From assembly GCA_030950285.1 (NCBI GenBank), contig JAUZRR010000021.1, forward strand, positions 1 to 64,000: DNA of 64,000 bases, read 5' to 3'. The notes beneath the pieces were generated by a model. The model was given only the letters and a program-made list of their open reading frames with translations, ran no database searches and was not told the DNA's origin. Positions within the stretch are counted from its first letter, which is position 1. Every line of letters starts with the position of its first letter. The translations under genes were made by a program, and so were the position numbers. This document shows positions 1 through 6,631 of the stretch, in pieces. The stretch is from Planctomycetota bacterium (lineage in GTDB: Bacteria > Planctomycetota > Phycisphaerae > Phycisphaerales > UBA1924).

Positions 1-72
1 GGGCGTGCGGCGGTTGCCGGCGTTTGGCATCCGGCCTTTGGCGGGCGGCTCTCCGCCGCGTATCCTCCTGTC

Positions 73-390
73 ATGCCCTCTCTCGAACAACTCCAGCGTG
101 CCCTCGACACCAGCCCCGGCGACGCCTTCCTGCTCTATGGCCTCGCCATGGAACACGCCCGGCTCGGCGACCATCAGGCCGCCCTCGACCCCTTCGCCCG
201 CGCGGTCGAAGCCGACCCCGCCAACCCCTACCACCATTACCACATGGCCCGCTCGCTCGAGGCCCTCGGCCGCGCCCAAGACGCCCGGGCCGTCCTCGAA
301 GCCGGACTCGAACAAGCCAAAATCCACCACGACACCCACGCGCAGAGCGAACTCACCGAGTTTCTCGACCGACTCGAAGACGAAGACTAA
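73..390 (+). CDS. small tetratricopeptide-repeat protein
   Basis: This 105-residue protein consists almost wholly of TPR-like helical pairs. Repeats can be read at about residues 16-48 (ending ADPANPYHHYHMARSLEALG) and 49-82, with the usual alternation of small and aromatic residues (A-x-x-x-Y/L ... G ... A ... F/L ... A/P). No signal peptide or membrane segment is present, so it is probably a cytoplasmic protein-protein interaction module. The stop lies 21 bases before the next start (recX), so the two are probably cotranscribed. The first 72 bases of the window hold no gene that I can recognise. The partner is unknown. Confidence 0.8.
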   Translation: MPSLEQLQRALDTSPGDAFLLYGLAMEHARLGDHQAALDPFARAVEADPANPYHHYHMARSLEALGRAQDARAVLEAGLEQAKIHHDTHAQSELTEFLDRLEDED

Positions 391-411
391 CGCAGCACAC
401 AAAAAATCCCC

Positions 412-1161
412 ATGCGCTCCACCTCTCCCCACTCCGCCGCCGTCCGCCGCCTGCAGGAACAGCGCGAACGCCTCGACGAGCTGCCCATCGATGAGCCGGT
501 CCGTGGCGTCCGCGCGGTGGGCGACGACCAGACCCGCTTTGCGATCAAAGTCGCCAACCGCTCCTTCGGCCCGGTCCACGCCAAAGACCTCGACACCCTC
601 GGCGTCGTCGTCGGCAAGCCCCTCAGCCAGGACGCCCGCGGCCGACTCGAAGACGCACTCGCCCGCGAAGCGGCCCGGGGCGACGCCCTCCGCCTGCTGG
701 GCACCCGGGCCCGCGCCGCCCGCGACCTGCTCAACCGCCTCGCGCGCAAAGGCCACGACCCAACCCCCGCCGCCGAAGCCCTCGACCGCCTCGCCGCCGT
801 CGGGCTCATCAACGACGAAGGGCTTGCCGAGACCCGCGCCCAAGCACTCGCCCGCGCCAAAGCCGCCGGCCCCAGAGCCGCCGAGCACAAACTCCGCGCC
901 CAGGGCATCGACAGCGCACTCGCCGGGAAAGCCGTCCGCGAGGCCTTTGCCGATATCGACCTCGTCGAACGCGCCACCGCCGCCGCCCGCAAACGTGCCC
1001 GCGCCCTGAGCCCGACCCTCGACGAACCCACCCGCCGCCGGAGGCTCTACGGCTTCCTCGCCCGCCGCGGGTACGATCACCCCACCTGCATGAAGGCAAC
1101 CACCGCCGCGCTCGCCGACGACGAGCACGCCGGCGAGCCCGAGACCGAACGAGGCTCCTGA
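412..1161 (+). CDS. recX: RecX family recombination regulator
   Basis: The 249-residue product has the architecture of RecX, which binds RecA filaments and limits RecA ATPase and recombinase activity. The three-helix repeats typical of the family are visible from about residue 88: ALRLLGTRARAARDLLNRL, then LAAVGLINDEGLAETRA (the family motif of the form LxxxGxIDDxxFA), then GPRAAEHKLRAQGIDSALAG and a third repeat ending with RRLYGFLARRGYDHPTC. About 85 N-terminal residues form a basic extension before the first repeat, also common in planctomycete and actinobacterial RecX. There is no recA beside it here. A low-complexity C/A-rich stretch at 1162-1222 separates it from the next gene. Confidence 0.85.
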   Translation: MRSTSPHSAAVRRLQEQRERLDELPIDEPVRGVRAVGDDQTRFAIKVANRSFGPVHAKDLDTLGVVVGKPLSQDARGRLEDALAREAARGDALRLLGTRARAARDLLNRLARKGHDPTPAAEALDRLAAVGLINDEGLAETRAQALARAKAAGPRAAEHKLRAQGIDSALAGKAVREAFADIDLVERATAAARKRARALSPTLDEPTRRRRLYGFLARRGYDHPTCMKATTAALADDEHAGEPETERGS

Positions 1162-1222
1162 CCCCCCAGCCGCCAGCCCCCACCCGCCAGCCCCCAGACC
1201 CCAGACCCCACCGGAGCACCCC

Positions 1223-1903
1223 ATGACCCGCCACGCCCGAACCCGAACCCGCACCACCCTCGCGCTCGCCGCGCTCGCCGCCCTGCTCGCCGGCTGCACC
1301 AGCGCCGAGAACGACCGGTTCCGCTTCGGCGACGCCGCCCCGCTTGCCGTCTTCGAACCCGCCGCCGACACGCTCGCCGACCTCGACCCCCACGCCACCA
1401 GCTTTGACCGCTCGGGCTGGGAGCCGATCGTCATGGCCGTCCCCGTCCACGGCACCGCCCACCAGCCGACCTACGCCCCCAGCGCCTTCAGCTCCGACAC
1501 CCTCCCCCGCCAACGCGGCGAGTACCCCACCGCCGAGACCTGCCTGGACCTGGGCGAACCAGACGCCAGCGAAGACCTCCGCGTGGCCGCCGCCACCCAC
1601 GGCATGGCGATCGTCGACACCGTGCTGTTCATCCCCCGCCTCATCATCCGGCCCCCCACCGCGACCGACTGGAGCCCGGCCCAGAGCTACTCCCGCGTCT
1701 CCGGCCATGACCAGGCCCCGCCGGCGTGTTGCCGAGCGTGCGGTGGCAAACTCTGCGAGGCCTGCGCCACGCCCGAATCCGAAGCCGAGCCCGTCGACAC
1801 CAAAGCCCCGGACGCCGGAACCGACGAACCGACCGACGGCTTCTTCGACGAAGCCGACGCGCTCGACGAAACCGAAACCCCAAGCCAAGCCGACGCCACA
1901 TGA
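1223..1903 (+). CDS. predicted lipoprotein of unknown function
   Basis: The N-terminus has a basic region, a hydrophobic stretch (LALAALAALLAGC) and a lipobox LAGC with the lipidated cysteine near residue 25, so it should be anchored to a membrane on the periplasmic side. The mature part (about 200 residues) has no domain that I recognise. It contains a Cys-rich motif CCRACGGKLCEAC near residue 168, which could bind a metal or form disulfides, followed by an acidic Asp/Glu/Thr/Pro-rich tail. Its stop overlaps the next start as ATGA, so the rhodanese gene is likely translated by coupling. The function is unknown. Confidence 0.65.
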   Translation: MTRHARTRTRTTLALAALAALLAGCTSAENDRFRFGDAAPLAVFEPAADTLADLDPHATSFDRSGWEPIVMAVPVHGTAHQPTYAPSAFSSDTLPRQRGEYPTAETCLDLGEPDASEDLRVAAATHGMAIVDTVLFIPRLIIRPPTATDWSPAQSYSRVSGHDQAPPACCRACGGKLCEACATPESEAEPVDTKAPDAGTDEPTDGFFDEADALDETETPSQADAT

Positions 1904-2337
1904 CCGCCGGCCCGCCCGATTCCAATCCCGATCCCAACCTCCCCGCCGGAGCAAGGCCTGAGTACGAAGTCTCACCCCACTTCGCTGCCGCCCGCGCAGC
2001 CGAAGACCCAGCCTACCTGATCCTCGACTGCCGCCTGCCCAGCGAAGCCGACGCCGCGAAGATCGAAGGCTCGGTGCTCGTCCCCTTGCACGAACTCGAA
2101 GACGCACTCGACGACATCGAGGACGCCCTCGAAGAACGCGGCCTGCCCAAAGACGCCCCCTTCGCGGTCCTCTGCCACCACGGCCACCGCTCACTCCGCG
2201 CCGCGCTCATGCTCCAGGCCGCCGGCTTTCCCGGTGCCCGCTCGGTCTTCGGCGGGATCGAGTTGTGGGCAAGCGCGGTAGACACGGCGATCCCGCGGTA
2301 TGTACGGGACGGGGCGCGGTGCGAGATCGTGCGGTAG
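1900..2337 (+). CDS. rhodanese-like domain protein
   Basis: The start is ATG at 1900, which overlaps the preceding stop (ATGA); a longer open frame from 1726 lies over the lipoprotein gene and is not credible. The 145-residue protein is a single rhodanese domain: YLILDCRLPSEA at about residue 35, IEGSVLVPLHEL (typical I-x-G-A-x-x-I/V-P), and the active-site loop LCHHGHRS with the catalytic cysteine. It probably transfers sulfane sulfur or acts as a redox or sulfur carrier in the cytoplasm. The partner is unknown. There is no signal peptide. Confidence 0.85.
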   Translation: MTAGPPDSNPDPNLPAGARPEYEVSPHFAAARAAEDPAYLILDCRLPSEADAAKIEGSVLVPLHELEDALDDIEDALEERGLPKDAPFAVLCHHGHRSLRAALMLQAAGFPGARSVFGGIELWASAVDTAIPRYVRDGARCEIVR

Positions 2338-2362
2338 AGAACTGCAACTCCTCAGCAGCATC

Positions 2363-2464
2363 GGGGGAACCGATCGCGAGCACGAGCATGCCGGAGGTGG
2401 TGATGAACGCCTGGACATGAATGAGAATCTGCAAGCCGGTACCACCGACTGGGATTGGCAGGTA
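2363..2464 (-). pseudogene. fossil fragment of a third dockerin-type secreted paralogue
   Basis: Read on the minus strand this stretch encodes LPIPVGGTGLQILI and then TTSGMLVLA, which closely matches TWPIPTGGTGSHILIF and TTSGALVLATC in the intact gene at 3832-4878 (and a weaker match in 2610-3629). No signal peptide or dockerin repeats are attached, and the frame is short. I read it as the remnant of a third tandem copy, left downstream of the array. The rest of 2338-2543 shows no other recognisable gene. Confidence 0.7.
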
Positions 2465-2543
2465 CCCGTCGGAGGCATCGCGATCCGAACAATCTACCGA
2501 CTCGGCCGGGGCGAGCGACAAACGTCCCCCCTCGACCGCAAAG

Positions 2544-2571
2544 CACGCCCGGACGTTTCCGCCCGGGCGTG
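2544..2571 (-). terminator. hairpin terminator copy downstream of the first dockerin gene
   Basis: A 12-bp stem (CACGCCCGGACG / CGCCCGGGCGTG, one G-U pair) with a TTTC loop lies 38 bases after the stop of the gene ending at 2610. It is a diverged copy of the hairpin at 3761-3790, but here the poly-U tract has been lost, so termination would be weaker. Confidence 0.6.
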
Positions 2572-2609
2572 TGAGTGCTTTCAATCCGTGCGGCGAAGCC
2601 GCGAGAGGA

Positions 2610-3629
2610 TTAGCGGCATTCGTTCCAGAGGTTCAGGAAGCAGAGAAAGTCCTGCGAGTTGACGGTGCTGTCGCCGTTGCAGTTGGCCGACTCGGCACCG
2701 GAAGCCCAGTCGTTCAGGAACGCCGAGAAGTCCAGCGTGTTGACCGAGCCGTCGCCGTTGAAGTCGGCGTAGCCGCAATCGCTACAGATCTCCTGCCAGA
2801 AGCCCGCCACGGCTCCCAGCTCGGTCGGGCAGTCACCGAAGGTGAGATCCCCACAATCCTCCGGGTCGTGTGTCTGATCGGTCCCCCCAAACTGTTCCGG
2901 GCCTTGCGTGCCGGGGGCGCTGGGGTCACCCCGATCCTCGCCGGTCGCCCAGAGCATCGGCTGCGCGCACGTCGCGAGCACCAACGCCCCGGAACTGGTC
3001 ACCTCCCGGGCATAGAACACCGCGTAGGAACCCTCCCCCGCGTCCGGCACCGGCCACGTTCCGGCGGTCGAGAGATCGACATTTGTGATGTAGTACCCGC
3101 CGGGGTTGCAGCTCAGAGTCCCGAAGTCGAGCAGCCAACCGGAGTAGTCGAATGAATCGGGGTCGCAAGGCTCGGAATCCTGCGTAAAGACCGCCACCAG
3201 GCAGGACTCGGTCCCAAAGCCGGCGCACGTCCAGTACCACGCAAAGTCAAGACGACGGAACCCCGCATCGGGATCGGTGTCCCCAGCAACAACCATGTCG
3301 TTGGTCACGAACGTGTCGCAGAACGCCGAGCCGAAGAAAAAATACCCGTCGGCGCAGTCGCCGGTCTGCGCAATGCAGTCGAACTTCATCGCCAACTCGT
3401 CGCACGCCCGGCTCATCGAATCGCCGTAGGGCATCCATTCCCCCGCCTGCCGGATCCCGTCCGGCCCACGGACCGCCGGCGCGATACGCACCGGCTCGAT
3501 CTCGATCCCGTTCGCCAGCCGCTGCAGTTCCCCCCGGCCCTGCGATTCGGCCGGCCGGACCCCTTGGCCCATCGCGGCCCCCGCTGCCAGCCCGACGAGT
3601 CCGGTTACAACGATCGCACGCTTCATCAT
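2610..3629 (-). CDS. secreted protein with C-terminal dockerin-type repeats
   Basis: The start is ATG at 3629 (or 3626), 7 bases after AAGGAG; the open frame further upstream lacks a signal. The 339-residue product begins MMKRAIVVTGLVGLAAGAAMG, a clear Sec signal peptide. The middle domain (about residues 30-280) is Cys-rich and not recognised; it shares blocks such as GWLLDFGTLSCNPGGYY and FAWYWTCAGFGTESCLVAVF with the gene at 3832-4878. The last 55 residues carry two calcium-loop repeats, YADFNGDGSVNTLDFSAFLN and NCNGDSTVNSQDFLCFLN, like planctomycete dockerin-type anchors. It is a tandem paralogue. The role is presumably extracellular or cell-surface, but substrate or partner is unknown. 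Confidence 0.8.
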   Translation of the reverse strand: MMKRAIVVTGLVGLAAGAAMGQGVRPAESQGRGELQRLANGIEIEPVRIAPAVRGPDGIRQAGEWMPYGDSMSRACDELAMKFDCIAQTGDCADGYFFFGSAFCDTFVTNDMVVAGDTDPDAGFRRLDFAWYWTCAGFGTESCLVAVFTQDSEPCDPDSFDYSGWLLDFGTLSCNPGGYYITNVDLSTAGTWPVPDAGEGSYAVFYAREVTSSGALVLATCAQPMLWATGEDRGDPSAPGTQGPEQFGGTDQTHDPEDCGDLTFGDCPTELGAVAGFWQEICSDCGYADFNGDGSVNTLDFSAFLNDWASGAESANCNGDSTVNSQDFLCFLNLWNECR

Positions 3630-3753
3630 GACACTGCTCCTTTCTTGCAGTTCGGACGGCTCTGCGGAGTTGCGGGCCGCCCGCCGGAGAACCCGGCACA
3701 CATGCTGATACCGGTGACAGATTCACGGGCTGCAAATACGGAGAGTTGCTTCG

Positions 3754-3790
3754 AAAAAAAACACGCCCGGGCGTTTCCGCCCGGGCGTGT
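3754..3790 (-). terminator. strong intrinsic terminator
   Basis: A perfect 13-bp stem (ACACGCCCGGGCG / CGCCCGGGCGTGT, TTTC loop) is followed on the minus strand by eight U residues (the run of A at 3754-3761 on the plus strand). It lies about 40 bases past the stop of the gene at 3832-4878 and separates it from its downstream paralogue. Confidence 0.9.
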
Positions 3791-3831
3791 GGAATAGTGC
3801 TTTCAATCCGTGCGGCTAAGCCGCGAGAGGA

Positions 3832-4878
3832 TTAGCGGCATTCGTTCCAGATGTTGAGGAAGCAGAGGAAGTCCTGCGAGTTGACGGTGCTGTCACCGTT
3901 GCAGTTGGCGGACTCGTCACCGGGGACCCAGGCGTTGAAGAACGCTGTGAAGTCCTGGGTGTTGACGACGCCGTCACCGTTGAAGTCGGCGTAGTCGCAT
4001 GCGTTGCCCGCACCTTCTTCGCCCCAGAACTGGACCATGGCGCCCAGGGGATCGGGGCAGAGCCCGAAGTCGTAGGTGTAGCACTCGGTGGTGGAGTGCA
4101 CGCCGTCGGAGGGGTTGTCATCGTCGTACTGCTCGGTGACCTGCGTACCACGCATGGTGTTGGAAGCGCCGCCGCCGTCGCCGGTGCCCCAGAGCATGGT
4201 CTGGGCGCAGGTGGCGAGCACGAGAGCACCGGAAGTGGTCTGGCTCTGGGCGAAGATGAGGATGTGCGAGCCGGTGCCGCCGGTCGGGATCGGCCAGGTG
4301 CCGGTCGAGAGATCGACGTTGGTGAAGTAGTAACCGCCGGGGTTGCAGCTCAGGGTGCCGAAGTCGAGCAGCCAGCCGCTGTAATCGAAGGTATCGGCGT
4401 CACAGGGGACGGAGTCCTGGGTGAAGACACCGACGAGACAGGTCTCGGTGCCGAAGCCGGCGCAGCTCCAGTACCACGCGAAGTCAACGCGGGCAAAGCC
4501 GGCGTCGAGGTCGGTGTTCTCCCACACGGTGTGGTCGGCCGACACGAACATGTTGCAGTAGCCGGTGCCGAAGAACCAGCGGCTGGTGCTGGCGGTGAAG
4601 CACGCGTTGGTGTCGTCCATGAAACCGTCGCTGTCGTCGTCGCCGAAGCAATCGAAGACGCGAGTGTTGGCGAGGCGAGCGTTGCCGCCGCCCTTGTAGT
4701 CGGTCCAGTCCGAAACCATGCGGACCTGGCCGTTCTCGTAACGAACCTTGGCGATGCGAACGGGGCTGATCTCAATCCCGTTGTCAATGTTCTGGAGGTC
4801 GGGCTTATCACCAGCAATCGCGACAGAGGCGACGCCAGCGCAGAGGCCTGCGGTGATACAGAGGTTCTTGGCCTTCAT
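3832..4878 (-). CDS. secreted protein with C-terminal dockerin-type repeats
   Basis: This 348-residue protein starts MKAKNLCITAGLCAGVASVA, a Sec signal peptide, with AAGGAG well placed upstream of the ATG. The central domain is not recognised but is homologous along its length to the product of 2610-3629 (shared blocks YENG/RIA near the N-terminus, FAWYWSCAGFGTETCLVGVF, SGWLLDFGTLSCNPGGYYFT). The C-terminus has two repeats, YADFNGDGVVNTQDFTAFFN and NCNGDSTVNSQDFLCFLN, which look like calcium-binding dockerin loops. The gene has its own strong terminator and a long upstream region, so it is probably monocistronic. The function of the central domain is unknown. Confidence 0.82.
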   Translation of the reverse strand: MKAKNLCITAGLCAGVASVAIAGDKPDLQNIDNGIEISPVRIAKVRYENGQVRMVSDWTDYKGGGNARLANTRVFDCFGDDDSDGFMDDTNACFTASTSRWFFGTGYCNMFVSADHTVWENTDLDAGFARVDFAWYWSCAGFGTETCLVGVFTQDSVPCDADTFDYSGWLLDFGTLSCNPGGYYFTNVDLSTGTWPIPTGGTGSHILIFAQSQTTSGALVLATCAQTMLWGTGDGGGASNTMRGTQVTEQYDDDNPSDGVHSTTECYTYDFGLCPDPLGAMVQFWGEEGAGNACDYADFNGDGVVNTQDFTAFFNAWVPGDESANCNGDSTVNSQDFLCFLNIWNECR

Positions 4879-5400
4879 AATGAGTAACTCCTTCTTCGGT
4901 GAAAGGGAACCAAACGCAATCTCTCCCCGTCACGCGGGGACACTTCGGAACTCTCCAGCCACTACACCGTGCTGGAGACAGATCAGACTCTTTTTCCATT
5001 CGGTACAGAACCCGCAAACTCTTGCCCGCGCAATGTGTCTCAACTTGGACACCCGCACTTTCACTGGCATTCGTCGGCAGAACCGAACACTCTTCCTCTC
5101 AACAGGTACGAAAGCTGTTACGCCGGGTTGCATCGTGCGTATCAGGAGAACCCTGATCGCTCGTGGTGGGTTGAAACCCGATTTGAAACTCTCACACTCC
5201 ATCAACACAAATCTTCGGCATCGCATGACGCCGACACCTGCGCAATATACACACCTGGCGCATCCACGCAAGACCTCTGACCCCATTTTTCAAACTTTCC
5301 GGCATAACCGTCCCTACTTATCACAAAGTTTTTCAGTGTCGCGGTAATCTGGGCAAACCCTGACGGTGAATCGGTTTCCGAGAAATGGGCAGGAACGCCC
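4879..5400. other. long AT-richer non-coding region with small hairpins
   Basis: No convincing gene occupies this half kilobase; short frames on both strands overlap each other and lack codon bias. It is visibly less GC-rich than its surroundings. Close to the minus-strand gene start there are two possible hairpins, TCCCCG/CGGGGA at 4924-4940 and CTCCAGC/GCTGGAG at 4953-4977, which could form a structured 5' leader of the gene at 3832-4878. I could not identify convincing promoter boxes. Confidence 0.4.
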
Positions 5401-6624
5401 TCAACCCGATATTCCCAACCCAAGCCTCTCGTCGCGGCTCAACCGCATCGCCCCGACAAAAGCGTCAAATAACTGCCCCGCATCATGAGGCCCGGGTGAA
5501 GCCTCTGGGTGATGCTGCACACAGAACACAGGCCTATCAACCAGGCGAAAACCCGCAACCGTCCCGTCGTTGAGGTGCACATGCGTCACTTCGCCCCCGG
5601 CCTGCTCCAGGCTCTCCCGATCCACCGCGAACCCGTGATTCTGGCTGGTGATTTCCACTCGCCCAAGCGATTGATTGAACACCGGCTGATTCGCCCCACG
5701 GTGGCCGAACGGCAGTTTGTACGTCTTCGCCCCGATCGCCAGCGCCAACAACTGATGCCCGAGGCATATCCCGAATGTCGGGATCTTCAGCTCCCCCGAG
5801 ACCAACTCGCGGAGCATCGCGACCGTTCCCTCGACCGCAGCCGGATCACCCGGCCCATTGGAGATAAACAACCCATCAAAATCGCCCCGCTTGTGTGCTG
5901 CACAAATCTCCGCCGCCGGGGTGTCGTGGGGGATCACAGACACCTCGCACCCGCGATCAACCAGGTTGCGGAGGATGTTCCGCTTTGCCCCGCAATCCAG
6001 CGCCAGCACCCGCAAGGGCTTGCCGGAAACTCCCGCACTTTCGCGCCCATCCCCGGAGAGCCACGCCCAACGCTCCAACGATTCCGACCAGTCGCCACGC
6101 TCGGTCCGCCCCACACTCGGCACCAGGTTCTGCCCCGCCATGCTCGGGGCGTTCCGGGCACGCTCCACGAGTTCCCGATCGGTGTGCTCGGCAACGTCGG
6201 TCAGCACGCCATTCATTGCTCCCCCGGCCCGCAGGCGGCGTGTGAGCGCCCGGGTATCGACCCCCTCGATCCCCAGCACCCCCGCCGCTTCGAGATACGC
6301 CGAGAGGCTCTGGTCCGCCCGGTAGTTGGAGTGCCGGCGCGCCAGTTCCCGGACCGCCATCCCCGCGACCTGGACACCACCCGACTCGACATCGACCGGA
6401 TTGGTGCCGGTGTTGCCGATCATGGGGAAGGTCTGGACCAGGATCTGCCCGTGGTAGGAGGGGTCGGTCAGCGACTCCTGATAGCCGCTCATCGCGGTGT
6501 TAAACACCACCTCGGCCTCGATCACCACCCCCCGGCCGACCGCGCCGAACGCGGTGCCTTGAAAGACACTCCCGTCGGCAAGCACCAGGCGGCAGGGCGG
6601 CTTCGATTCGGCGGCGTGTGGCAT
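5401..6624 (-). CDS. carA: carbamoyl-phosphate synthase small (glutaminase) subunit
   Basis: The 407-residue protein hydrolyses glutamine and channels ammonia to the large subunit CarB for arginine and pyrimidine synthesis. The N-terminal CPSase domain is at about residues 10-150 (LADGSVFQGTAFG, SGYQESLTDPSYHGQI). The class I glutamine amidotransferase domain follows, with FGICLGHQL (Cys287) and QHHPEASPGPHD (His372, Glu374) as catalytic triad. The start is ATG at 6624; a longer frame up to 6741 would run into priA. carB is not adjacent. The start faces that of priA with only a few bases between, so both promoters must overlap coding sequence. Confidence 0.95.
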   Translation of the reverse strand: MPHAAESKPPCRLVLADGSVFQGTAFGAVGRGVVIEAEVVFNTAMSGYQESLTDPSYHGQILVQTFPMIGNTGTNPVDVESGGVQVAGMAVRELARRHSNYRADQSLSAYLEAAGVLGIEGVDTRALTRRLRAGGAMNGVLTDVAEHTDRELVERARNAPSMAGQNLVPSVGRTERGDWSESLERWAWLSGDGRESAGVSGKPLRVLALDCGAKRNILRNLVDRGCEVSVIPHDTPAAEICAAHKRGDFDGLFISNGPGDPAAVEGTVAMLRELVSGELKIPTFGICLGHQLLALAIGAKTYKLPFGHRGANQPVFNQSLGRVEITSQNHGFAVDRESLEQAGGEVTHVHLNDGTVAGFRLVDRPVFCVQHHPEASPGPHDAGQLFDAFVGAMRLSRDERLGLGISG

Positions 6625-6631
6625 CGGTAGA

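Noticed and set aside
5509-6630. Long plus-strand open frame antisense to carA (373 codons)
   Set aside because: The minus strand encodes a complete CarA with catalytic triad; the plus frame is a high-GC shadow rich in Arg, His and Pro.
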